From assembly GCA_946482655.1 (NCBI GenBank), contig CAMLSA010000004.1, forward strand, positions 1-64,000: a DNA stretch of 64,000 nt, in the 5' to 3' direction. The notes below the pieces were generated by a model, which did not search any database, was not told the DNA's origin, and saw nothing but the letters and a program-made list of their open reading frames with translations. The DNA comes from an uncultured Sphingomonas sp. (GTDB lineage: Bacteria > Pseudomonadota > Alphaproteobacteria > Sphingomonadales > Sphingomonadaceae). How positions within the stretch are numbered: the stretch's first letter is position 1; every line of letters begins with the position of its first letter. Of the stretch, positions 56,820 through 64,000 are shown piece by piece. The position numbers and the translations under genes were made by a program.

Positions 56820-59800
56820 CTATTCGGCCGGCTGCGGCTGGGCGCCCAGCTTGTGTTCCTCGTTGTTGACCAGGAGCCGCCCGAGTTTCGGGCCGATCCA
56901 TTTTTCGAGGTCGTCGGCAAGCGTGAAGCCCGCGGGAACGATCACGAGCGTCAAAAGGGTCGACATCGCGATGCCGCCGATCACGCACACCGCCATCGGG
57001 GCGCGCCAGCTGCTGTCACCCGAAAGGCCGATCACGATCGGCAGCATGCCGGCGATCATCGCCACCGAAGTCATCACGATCGGCTGCGCGCGCTTGTGGG
57101 CCGCTTCGAGGATCGCGTCGGTCCGGTTGGCGCCGCGGCGCATCTCCTCGATCGCAAAATCGACCAGCAGGATCGAGTTCTTGGCGACGATGCCGAACAG
57201 CATCAGCATGCCGATATAGACCGGCATCGAGAAGGACATTCCCGCGAGCTTGAGGAACAGCACTCCGCCGAATGGAGCTAGCAGCAGCGAGCCCATGTTG
57301 ACGAACGGGGGAAGCACCCGCTTGTAGAGCAGCACCAGCACCGCGAAAACGAGCAGGACGCCCGCGAACACCGCGATCACGAAACCCGCGATCAGGTCGC
57401 CCATGAATTCCTGATCGCCGACCTTCACCTGGCGGACGCCGGCTGGAAGGTTCTTCATGATCGGCGTTGCGTAGATATAATTATACGCATCCCCGCTGAC
57501 CGCGCCGGGAGTGAGGTCGGCGCCTATGACGAGACGGCGGACCTGATTGTAGCGCCGGATCTTCGACGGCCCTGCGCCAAACTGGATATCGGCCACGACC
57601 TTGAGCGGAACGGTGCCGCCGAAGCTGGTCTGGACCGGCATGTTCGCGATGGTCGCCAGATCCCGGCGCGCATCCTCGGCCACCGAGACGCGGATCGGAA
57701 TCTGGCGGTCGCTCAGCGAAAATTTCGCCATATTCTGTTCGATGTCACCGAGCGTGGCGATCCGTATCGCGTTGCTCAGCGCGGCGGTCGTCACGCCGAG
57801 ATCGGCGGCGAGGTCGAGCCGCGGCTTGATGATCAGCTCGGGCCGCTGGATGTCGCCGTCGATACGCGGATCCCGGATCAGCGGACTCTTGCGCATCTGC
57901 TCGACGAGCGCGTTGGCGGCCCGCTGGAGCTTCACGGGGTCGTCGCCCGCCAGCATGATCGTCAGATCGCGCCCGAAGCCGCCGGTCTGCGAGAGAAAAT
58001 TGACCCGTGCATCCGGGATCTTCGCGAGCAGCGGCGCGGTCTCGCGCTCGAACTCCACGCTGCTGCGCTCGCGTTGCTTGGCGGGCTTGAGCGTCATGTA
58101 GATCGATGCGAAACGGCTGTCGCCATTGTCGCCGATATCCGCGAAGGCGTGTTCGACCTCGGGCTGCTTTCGAAGGATGTCGACCACCTGGTCAACGATC
58201 CGCTGGGTGTCTTCGGCAACGCGGGCGCCGGGCGGCAGTTCGACCTTCACCGCGCTGTAGTCAACATCCACCGACGGTTGGAATTCCTGTGGAATGGTGA
58301 CGAAGAGGAGCCCGGTGGCGACCAGCGACGCGACACCGATCAGGATCGTCTTCCAGCGATTGACGAGCGACCATTTCAGCAGCTCGATATATTTGTCCAT
58401 GATTTTGCCGCCGCCATGCTCCTTCACGCCCTCGGCCTTGAGGAAATAGGCCGCGATCATCGGTGTGATCAGGCGAGCGACGAGCAGGCTCATCAGCACC
58501 GCCACGGCGACCGTGAGGCCGAATTGTTCGAAGAACTGACCCGGGATCCCGGGCATGAAGGAGACCGGCAGGAACACCGCTACGATCGCCATGGTCGTGG
58601 CGACGACGGCGAGCCCGATCTCGTCGGCGGCGTCCATCGAGGCTTGATAGGCGGATTTGCCCATGCGCATGTGCCGCACGATATTCTCGATCTCGACGAT
58701 CGCGTCGTCGACGAGAATGCCCGCGACGAGGCTGAGCGCGAGGAGGCTGATCGTGTTCAGCGTGAAGCCCATCACGTCCATGAACCAGAATGCCGGGATC
58801 GCAGAGAGCGGGATGGCGAGAGCCGAGATCAGGGTGGCCCGCCAGTCGCGCAGGAAGAAGAAGACGACGACCACGGCGAGCACCGAACCTTCGACCATCG
58901 CATGGATGGCCGAGTTATATTGCTGTTTGGTGTAGACGACGCTGGTGTAGAGCTCCTTGAAACTGATCTTCGGGTTCTCCTTGCGGAGCTCCTCCAAAAC
59001 CTTCTTGACCTTGTCATAGACCTCGACGTCCGAAGCGCCCTTCGCCTTTTGGATTCCCACGGAGAGCACCTGCCGACCGTTCATCTTGGCGATCTCGCGC
59101 TGCTCGCCGTAAGAGTCGCGCACTGCGGCGATATCCGCGAGCCGGATCGCCCGGCCGTCGGCGACCGCAATCTGGGTTTGGCCGAGCTCGTAAGCGGACG
59201 CGGCGTTGCCCAGCACGCGTACCGACTGTTCGGCACCGGCAAGTTCGGCGCGGCCGCCCGCCGCGTTGAGGTTGACCGAGCGCAGGACTTCGTTGACCTG
59301 GCTCGCGGTAACCCCTTGCGCCTGCATCCTCGCCGGATCGAGGATGACGCGGATCTCGCGGCTCACGCCTCCACCGCGCAGCACCGCCGCCATGCCGTCG
59401 ATCGACTGCAGCCGCTTGATCACCGTATTGTCGGTGTACCAGCTCAGCTGCTCGAGGGTCATGTCGATGCCTTCGACCGAGAAATAGGCGATCGGCCCTC
59501 CATCGGCATCGATCCGGCTGACCCGGGGCTCGAGGATCCCCTCGGGCAGATCCGATCGGATCTTGGCGACCGCATCGCGAACATCGTTGACCGCGCGGTC
59601 GACCGGCGTGCCGAGGTGGAACTCGACATTGGTGCCCGAAGTGCCCTCCGACACAAAGGACTGAATCGACTTCACATTGCCAAGTGAAGCGACCGCCGCC
59701 TCCACCTTGCGGGTGACCTGCGTCTCCATCTCGGTCGGCGCGGCGCCCGGCTGGGTGATCTCGACATCTACGCCTGGGAAGCTGATGTCGGGCATCTGGT

Positions 59801-59906
59801 TGATGTCCATCCGCGCGAAGCTGATCATCCCCGCGAGGGTCAGCGCGACGAACAGCACTATCGGCGGAATCGGATTCCGGATCGCCCAGGCCGAGATATT
59901 GCGCAT
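56820..59906 (-). CDS. RND efflux pump, AcrB/HAE1 type
   Basis: This is a 1028-residue proton-driven pump. It begins MRNISAWAIRNPIPPIVLFV, has two large periplasmic domains and 12 membrane helices. TM4 has GILVDDAIVEIENIVRHM with the paired Asp used for proton relay. Domain repeats and length match AcrB. The substrate is unknown; members export drugs, metals or lipids. It is cotranscribed with the adaptor gene 15 bp upstream. No TolC gene is adjacent. Confidence 0.93.
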   Translation of the reverse strand: MRNISAWAIRNPIPPIVLFVALTLAGMISFARMDINQMPDISFPGVDVEITQPGAAPTEMETQVTRKVEAAVASLGNVKSIQSFVSEGTSGTNVEFHLGTPVDRAVNDVRDAVAKIRSDLPEGILEPRVSRIDADGGPIAYFSVEGIDMTLEQLSWYTDNTVIKRLQSIDGMAAVLRGGGVSREIRVILDPARMQAQGVTASQVNEVLRSVNLNAAGGRAELAGAEQSVRVLGNAASAYELGQTQIAVADGRAIRLADIAAVRDSYGEQREIAKMNGRQVLSVGIQKAKGASDVEVYDKVKKVLEELRKENPKISFKELYTSVVYTKQQYNSAIHAMVEGSVLAVVVVFFFLRDWRATLISALAIPLSAIPAFWFMDVMGFTLNTISLLALSLVAGILVDDAIVEIENIVRHMRMGKSAYQASMDAADEIGLAVVATTMAIVAVFLPVSFMPGIPGQFFEQFGLTVAVAVLMSLLVARLITPMIAAYFLKAEGVKEHGGGKIMDKYIELLKWSLVNRWKTILIGVASLVATGLLFVTIPQEFQPSVDVDYSAVKVELPPGARVAEDTQRIVDQVVDILRKQPEVEHAFADIGDNGDSRFASIYMTLKPAKQRERSSVEFERETAPLLAKIPDARVNFLSQTGGFGRDLTIMLAGDDPVKLQRAANALVEQMRKSPLIRDPRIDGDIQRPELIIKPRLDLAADLGVTTAALSNAIRIATLGDIEQNMAKFSLSDRQIPIRVSVAEDARRDLATIANMPVQTSFGGTVPLKVVADIQFGAGPSKIRRYNQVRRLVIGADLTPGAVSGDAYNYIYATPIMKNLPAGVRQVKVGDQEFMGDLIAGFVIAVFAGVLLVFAVLVLLYKRVLPPFVNMGSLLLAPFGGVLFLKLAGMSFSMPVYIGMLMLFGIVAKNSILLVDFAIEEMRRGANRTDAILEAAHKRAQPIVMTSVAMIAGMLPIVIGLSGDSSWRAPMAVCVIGGIAMSTLLTLVIVPAGFTLADDLEKWIGPKLGRLLVNNEEHKLGAQPQPAE

Positions 59907-59921
59907 GTCGAGGCTCCGTGA

Positions 59922-61097
59922 TCAGCGCGTGGCGGTGGCCGCAAGATGCGGGGTCACCACGTCCCCCGGATTGAGGAAGGCGCCGGCCGACAGAACGACC
60001 TTCTCGCTGCCCCGGAGGCCCGACAGGATGACGACGCCGGCATCGGAAACGTCGCCGGTCTTGACATTGCGGCGCATGACCTTGTTGTCCGGCGCCACCA
60101 CATAGACGAAAGAGCCCTTGTCGTCGTTCAGCACCGCGGATTCCGGGAGCTGCGGTGCGCGGACCGTGCCGCTGCGGATCACCGCCGAGGCGAAACCGCC
60201 GGGCCTCAACGCGGGATCATATTTGAGCTGTATGCGCGCGGTGCCCTGCCGGGTTTGGGGGTCGATCACGGGGGATATCTGCCAGATGGTTCCCGTATAG
60301 GAGCGCTGGCTGCCGATCGGCGTCACATCGGCGAAGTCCCCGACCTTCAGCCGCGCGATGTCCTGCTCGGCAAGTTGGGCGCGTATCTCCAGCTCGCCGC
60401 CCTTGGCGATACGGAAGAGGGCACCGTTGCCGGCATTGACGACCTGGCCTGGCTCGATGCCGCGGGTCAGCACGAGGCCCGCGGCAGGCGAGCGGATATT
60501 GAGCCGGCCGATTTCGGCACGGGTTTGACCGAGCTGGGCCTGCGCGACCGCGACGCGGGCAACCGCGGCATCGCGAGCGGCGGTCTTCCGGTCGATGTCC
60601 GCCTTCGAGATAAACCCGCGCGCTACCAGCGCCTTGGCACGGTCGAGCTCGGCCTGGGCGAGATCGGCGTCGGCGCGGGCGACGCGGACCGAGGCCGCCA
60701 GCGAATTGGCCTGCTGCGCCTGGACCGAGCGCTCGATCACGGCCAGCGTCTGTCCGGCCCGGACCCAACTGCCTGGTTCGACCGTCACCGACTGGACCAT
60801 ACCCCCTTCGCCGGCGACGCCCACGGGCATTTCGCGCTTGGCGAACAGCGTGCCGGTGGCCGAGACGCCGGCCGCCACATCGGCGCGTCCGGGAACGATG
60901 ACGGTGACGCCCGGGGCTGGGGGCTTAGGCGCGGGAGCATCCTTGCCGCCTAAGACGATCAGTCCCAGAATGACGGCGAACACCAGTGCGGCGACGACTC
61001 CGCCGATGATGATCCACCGCCGCCGACGAGCCCGCTCGTCGTTATAGTCATACACCGAATAGTCGGTCTGGATGCCGGATTCGACGTTCATCCTCAT
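59922..61097 (-). CDS. RND efflux periplasmic adaptor
   Basis: This is a 391-residue membrane-fusion protein. A cytoplasmic N-terminus of about 30 residues precedes a membrane anchor (IIIGGVVAALVFAVILGLIV), then the biotinyl-lipoyl half-motif (VTVEPGSWVRAGQTLAVIER), a coiled-coil hairpin with RADADLAQAELDRAKALVAR and the second lipoyl half (NIRSPAAGLVLTRGIEPGQV), and a beta-barrel. It pairs with the RND pump 15 bp downstream. The start at 61097 (with an ATG at 61091 as alternative) has GGA six bases upstream. An AT-rich stretch at 61141-61160 probably holds the promoter. Confidence 0.9.
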   Translation of the reverse strand: MRMNVESGIQTDYSVYDYNDERARRRRWIIIGGVVAALVFAVILGLIVLGGKDAPAPKPPAPGVTVIVPGRADVAAGVSATGTLFAKREMPVGVAGEGGMVQSVTVEPGSWVRAGQTLAVIERSVQAQQANSLAASVRVARADADLAQAELDRAKALVARGFISKADIDRKTAARDAAVARVAVAQAQLGQTRAEIGRLNIRSPAAGLVLTRGIEPGQVVNAGNGALFRIAKGGELEIRAQLAEQDIARLKVGDFADVTPIGSQRSYTGTIWQISPVIDPQTRQGTARIQLKYDPALRPGGFASAVIRSGTVRAPQLPESAVLNDDKGSFVYVVAPDNKVMRRNVKTGDVSDAGVVILSGLRGSEKVVLSAGAFLNPGDVVTPHLAATATR

Positions 61098-61314
61098 GCG
61101 CTTTCCACTGCCGGCCACGATGAGGCCTGATTGTGATCCAACTGTATTATCTTAATATGTCACCCCGCTCAAGAGTGCGGCGCAATACCGCCGATTCCCG
61201 GTGCCGAGGCAGGATCATTTCGCGACCGAAAGACGTTCAGCCCCCGTGCAGCGATGATCGCTATGGTCGCGTAGCACGTCAGGATCGATGCGGCAAAGCG
61301 GGAGCGGAACCGAA

Positions 61315-62052
61315 ATGGAACGGTTTATTGGAAAACGGGTCATCCTCGGCCCGGTGGCACTGGTGCTGATGACACCGGCATCGGCCCAGGGGCCAGGTAC
61401 GGTTCCGACGGCGCCGATGCTGGCGGGAACGAGGCTCGACATCGTCGCCACCGGCGAGGTGAGCGCGGTGCCCGACATCGCTACGATCGGCGCCGGAGTG
61501 GTCACCCAAGCCATCACCGCCGCCGGCGCGATGAGCGAGAATGCGCGGCGTACCGCGGCGACGGTCGCGGCGATCCGCAAGGCCGGGGTTGCCGATCGCG
61601 ATATTCAGACCACCGCGGTCAACCTGAGCCCCCAATATCGCTATGCGGAAAACAAGCCGCCCGAGATCACCGGCTACCAGGCATCGAGCCGGGTCAGCGT
61701 GCGGTTCCGCGACATCACGGCCGCGGGGCCGATCCTCGACTCGCTGGTCGTGGCCGGCGCCAATCAGATCGACGGGCCGTTACTGTCGATCGACAGACCC
61801 GAACCGCTGCTCGATCGGGCGCGGACGGAGGCCATCGCCACCGCGCGGGGGCGGGCGGCGCTCTATGCGAAAGCCGCCGGGCTGCAGGTCAAGCGCATCG
61901 TCGCGATCAGCGAGGGAAGCTTCGAACCCGTGCCGCGCCCGATGCCGATGATGATGATACGGGCTCAAGCCAAGGAAGCGGCCGACACGTCAATGGAGGC
62001 GGGCGAGCAGAAGCTCGCCATCAGCGTCTCGGTGACCTTCGAATTGAATTGA
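61315..62052 (+). CDS. SIMPL-domain (DUF541) periplasmic protein
   Basis: This is a 245-residue protein. A signal peptide (residues 1-25, ending A-S-A-Q) precedes the SIMPL domain: LDIVATGEVSAVPDIATIGA, VVTQAITAAGAMSENARRTA, DRDIQTTAVNLSPQYRYAEN, ITGYQASSRVSVRFRDI and the C-terminal AISVSVTFEL. Family members such as BP26 form periplasmic rings. The ATG at 61315 is chosen over 61288 because the signal peptide starts there. It is divergent from the RND unit. Confidence 0.87.
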   Translation: MERFIGKRVILGPVALVLMTPASAQGPGTVPTAPMLAGTRLDIVATGEVSAVPDIATIGAGVVTQAITAAGAMSENARRTAATVAAIRKAGVADRDIQTTAVNLSPQYRYAENKPPEITGYQASSRVSVRFRDITAAGPILDSLVVAGANQIDGPLLSIDRPEPLLDRARTEAIATARGRAALYAKAAGLQVKRIVAISEGSFEPVPRPMPMMMIRAQAKEAADTSMEAGEQKLAISVSVTFELN

Positions 62053-62102
62053 CGATCGCGCAGGTGCAAGCGCGGCCTCCGGCCCCGCGACGAAGCCGGA
62101 GC

Positions 62103-62288
62103 CTAATGAATGGGGGTCTTCCAGCTCTTCTGCCGCTTGGACGCCGGTGACTGGGGGTGCATGTGCCGGAAGCCTTCCGGTTTCTTGGCCCGCTTGGGTT
62201 TGCTCCGGATCAGGTCCGACAGGACGACGATGGCAAGGAACGCGACGAACAGGCCGGCAATGGCCCATCTGATGGTCGAGCTATCCAT
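62103..62288 (-). CDS. Small single-span membrane protein
   Basis: This is a 61-residue protein with GGAGG before its ATG. One membrane helix (WAIAGLFVAFLAIVVLSDLI) is followed by a basic tail (RSKPKRAKKPEG, ending SWKTPIH). The tail is rich in Lys and His. Function unknown. Confidence 0.6.
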   Translation of the reverse strand: MDSSTIRWAIAGLFVAFLAIVVLSDLIRSKPKRAKKPEGFRHMHPQSPASKRQKSWKTPIH

Positions 62289-62426
62289 GGTTGCCTCCAA
62301 ATAACCGCTTAAACTCAACGCTAAGCTTTACTTGGCATCCGAATTATCGCGCCACTGGTGGGCGCAAGGCCGAACTATTGTAAACTTTTTTCACAGTTGC
62401 GCAACGCTGGACCCTTCGGAACTGGT

Positions 62427-63191
62427 TCATTCGCCTTGCTTGTCGGAGCTGCGCGCAAACTGCTTGAGACGGATACGGGTGCGGTGGTCGTCGCCCGCGA
62501 TCTCCGATCCCTCAAGGTTCTGGCCGCGATAATAATGCTTCTGCCATTTGGCGTTGGCGGCTTCCGAACCCGGCGAGCGCAGCCCTTCGAGGAAGTTCGC
62601 GCGGCTTGCCGTCCAGGCGTCGAAGTCGGCCTTGAGCTGCGGATTTTCTTCGATCGGGCGGAATTCGGGCTGGATTCGCTCCAGTTCGCCGCGGCGAGCC
62701 GGAAATACGTGGCAGAAGGGTTCGCCTTTCTCGAAGCGGATCACGGTCTTGGGCCGGGTGAATTTCCAGTTCATCGTGAAGGTGGAGGCGGTCCAGTCGG
62801 TCTCGACCAGTCCCGACAACGGCGCGATCGCGTCTTTGGGGCGGTTGATCGGGCCCTGGACCATCAGGTCGTAGCCGGGTTCGGTCCGGAACACGGCGGA
62901 GATATGAAAGGTGATGATCCCCGAACCGAAATGGCTGACCGCAGGCTTCTGGCCGGCGACATCGGGCAGGATCGTCAACGCGTTATTGCCGGCTTCGCCG
63001 TTCCACCACGCCGAAAAGCCTTCGGTGCACAATATCTCCCAGCCATGGGCATTAGCGATCGTCAGCGGAAGGCACCGATAGGCGTAGCGCGAGCCGGTCG
63101 CGTCCATCCAGTCGCGCTCATAGGGAGCTGGCCTGATATCGAGCTGTTGCCTCGGCAGGCCGAAGGCGATGAGCTTCGCGCGATCGACCAT
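62427..63191 (-). CDS. DUF6065-like protein
   Basis: This is a 254-residue cytoplasmic protein. It has PLTIANAHGWEILCTEGFSA, FWNGE-like WWNGEAGNNALTI, FGSGIITFHISAVFRTEPGY, NRPKDAIAPLSGLVETDWTA, FTMNWKFTRPKTVIRFEKGE and the C-terminal QKHYYRGQNLEG. The pattern fits the DUF6065 family as I remember it. The conserved Trp, His and acidic residues suggest an enzyme, but no reaction is known to me. Confidence 0.65.
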   Translation of the reverse strand: MVDRAKLIAFGLPRQQLDIRPAPYERDWMDATGSRYAYRCLPLTIANAHGWEILCTEGFSAWWNGEAGNNALTILPDVAGQKPAVSHFGSGIITFHISAVFRTEPGYDLMVQGPINRPKDAIAPLSGLVETDWTASTFTMNWKFTRPKTVIRFEKGEPFCHVFPARRGELERIQPEFRPIEENPQLKADFDAWTASRANFLEGLRSPGSEAANAKWQKHYYRGQNLEGSEIAGDDHRTRIRLKQFARSSDKQGE

Positions 63192-63298
63192 GCCTGCTAC
63201 CTTGACCCCCGCGCCACTATCCCGCTCATCCCGGCCAATTCAGCGTGGGACGGCCGAAGTTTAGCCGCAGATTCGGGTGGTCACAACTACGTTTGGGC

Positions 63299-63541
63299 TC
63301 ATCGCAGCGAGCCGCGGCGCACCATGTTGACGATCGCCAGCAGGATCACCGCGCCGACAAAGGCGCTGAGCCAGCCCATGACGCTGCCCGTGCCCAGATT
63401 CGTGCCGAACAGGACGCCGCCGATGAACGAACCGATCACCCCGACGATGATGTTGAGGATGATTCCCTGCTGCGCGTTGGTGCGCATGACGATGCTGGCG
63501 AGCCACCCGATGATGCCGCCGATGATGAGATAGACGATCAT
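63299..63541 (-). CDS. GlsB/YeaQ/YmgE family stress membrane protein
   Basis: This is an 80-residue protein with three membrane helices and the Gly-rich family pattern (GGIIGWLASIVMRTNAQQGI, LNIIVGVIGSFIGGVLFG, LSAFVGAVILLAIVNMVRRG). These small proteins are induced in stress and stationary phase; the mechanism is unknown. It is a lone minus-strand gene. Confidence 0.92.
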   Translation of the reverse strand: MIVYLIIGGIIGWLASIVMRTNAQQGIILNIIVGVIGSFIGGVLFGTNLGTGSVMGWLSAFVGAVILLAIVNMVRRGSLR

Positions 63542-63660
63542 CTCGTCCTCCTAAAATTCAAGGACTTCGATGGGATCCGAAGCCTCTGGATAATGTCTTC
63601 GGGGGTGAGATAGTTCCTTTTCGGGGCTTGAGGGAATCGATGTGACGTTGAGAGACGAAA

Positions 63661-63686
63661 AGGCCCGCCTCCGGGAAGGCGGGCCT
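63661..63686 (-). terminator. Rho-independent terminator of sciP
   Basis: AGGCCCGCC (63661-63669) and GGCGGGCCT (63678-63686) form a perfect 9-bp stem with an 8-nt loop. On the minus strand the stem is followed by TTTT. It lies 27 bp past the sciP stop codon and so ends that transcript. Confidence 0.8.
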
Positions 63687-63713
63687 CGTCCTGACTCGGC
63701 CAACGGCCGCCGG

Positions 63714-64000
63714 TCAATATTTCTGCTGGCGCTCGTAAAGCGACTTGTAATGCTGGATCCGCGTCACACGCAGACCCGGCATGCCCGAGCGGTCGACCGC
63801 ACGCTGCCAGCTGGCGAACTCCTCGACGCTCAATGCGTACCGATCGCACACCTCGTCGACGGTCAGCAGGCCGCCATTTACGGCCGCGACGACCTCGGCC
63901 TTGCGGCGCACCACCCAGCGAGTGGTGCCCGGCGGCGGCAGAGACTCGAGCGTGAGTGGTTCACCCAGCGGGCCGATGACCTGGTGCGGACGGATTTTTT
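63714..64000 (-). CDS. sciP: SciP/DUF1153 CtrA inhibitor, 5' end outside window
   Basis: The window ends inside this gene; 95 codons are visible. The sequence runs IGPLGEPLTLESLPPPGTTR, then WVVRRKAEVVAAVNGGLLTV, DEVCDRYALSVEEFASWQRA and GLRVTRIQHYKSLYERQQKY, which matches SciP of Caulobacter closely. SciP binds DNA and restrains CtrA-activated genes in the cell cycle. It is a strong alphaproteobacterial marker. The shorter start at 63914 would remove the conserved N-terminus and is not used. Confidence 0.9.
   Translation of the reverse strand, partial: KIRPHQVIGPLGEPLTLESLPPPGTTRWVVRRKAEVVAAVNGGLLTVDEVCDRYALSVEEFASWQRAVDRSGMPGLRVTRIQHYKSLYERQQKY

Noticed and set aside
58074..59687. Open frame of 537 codons on the plus strand inside the RND pump gene
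   Set aside because: It is rich in Asp, His, Glu and Arg, as expected from antisense of a GC-rich gene. The pump on the other strand is complete.
1..64000. CRISPR arrays, insertion sequences, integrases and prophage genes
   Set aside because: No regularly spaced repeats, transposase, integrase or phage structural gene was found in reading either strand.

Overview
The window is a high-GC chromosomal segment with dense genes, many 4-bp start/stop overlaps and Shine-Dalgarno-led starts. It looks alphaproteobacterial and most likely belongs to the Sphingomonadales. The evidence is a SciP/DUF1153 cell-cycle regulator at the right edge, HWE histidine kinases with a FAT GUY-type single-domain response regulator, GGAAC-N16/17-(C)GTT promoters of the EcfG general stress sigma factor type, a phasin, and many small sphingomonad-style stress proteins. 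No integrase, transposase, CRISPR array or plasmid function is visible.

Layout. 1-8.6 kb: the 3' end of a tRNA-Glu, then stress and housekeeping genes (AI-2E family permease, phasin, APH-like/P-loop bifunctional kinase, a cyclopropane synthase remnant, and a minus-strand Hsp20-CBS-DUF2267-YbaK run). 8.6-18.7 kb: two probable alpha/alpha-barrel carbohydrate-active proteins, an SDR fused to a VKOR-like membrane domain that lacks its CXXC, two related SDRs, a CBS gene, a DUF5335-PRC gene, a YkvA-like protein and an atypical ZIP transporter. 18.8-24.4 kb: SelO, a GH13 glucosidase, a GT4 glycosyltransferase, DUF1003 and two small lipoproteins. 24.4-38.1 kb: a large saccharide locus. On the minus strand it has Gfo/Idh oxidoreductase, medium-chain dehydrogenase, inositol-phosphate synthase, an apparently circularly permuted glycosidase, a CmoB-like methyltransferase and a histidine phosphatase. 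On the plus strand seven genes (three NDP-sugar epimerase/decarboxylase types, one GT4, three CgeB-like glycosyltransferases) diverge from a shared AT-rich control region at 30154-30451.

38.1-45.5 kb: signalling and envelope genes (two Crp/Fnr regulators, two HWE kinases, a FAT GUY regulator, arylesterase, MscS channel). 45.7-49.4 kb: a three-gene unit coding for a membrane TIR-TPR protein, an unknown beta-rich protein, and a TPR protein with a C-terminus resembling a degenerate class III cyclase. 50-55 kb: a methyltransferase and an OmpR regulator / LysM-FecR / CHASE2 kinase unit, then a 123-bp inverted-repeat element. 55.4-64 kb: DUF445, an RND efflux pump with adaptor, a SIMPL protein, small membrane proteins, a DUF6065-like protein and sciP.

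Two themes link the genes. Several stress-type genes (a secreted PRC-like protein, Hsp20, DUF5335-PRC and small hydrophilic proteins) have general-stress-response-type promoters, and a kinase/regulator pair of the kind that feeds that response is encoded nearby. Carbohydrate genes dominate 8.6-38 kb. The best candidate for an undescribed system is the 24.4-38.1 kb locus, which looks equipped to make, dephosphorylate, glycosylate and methylate an inositol-based product; this is inference from gene content.
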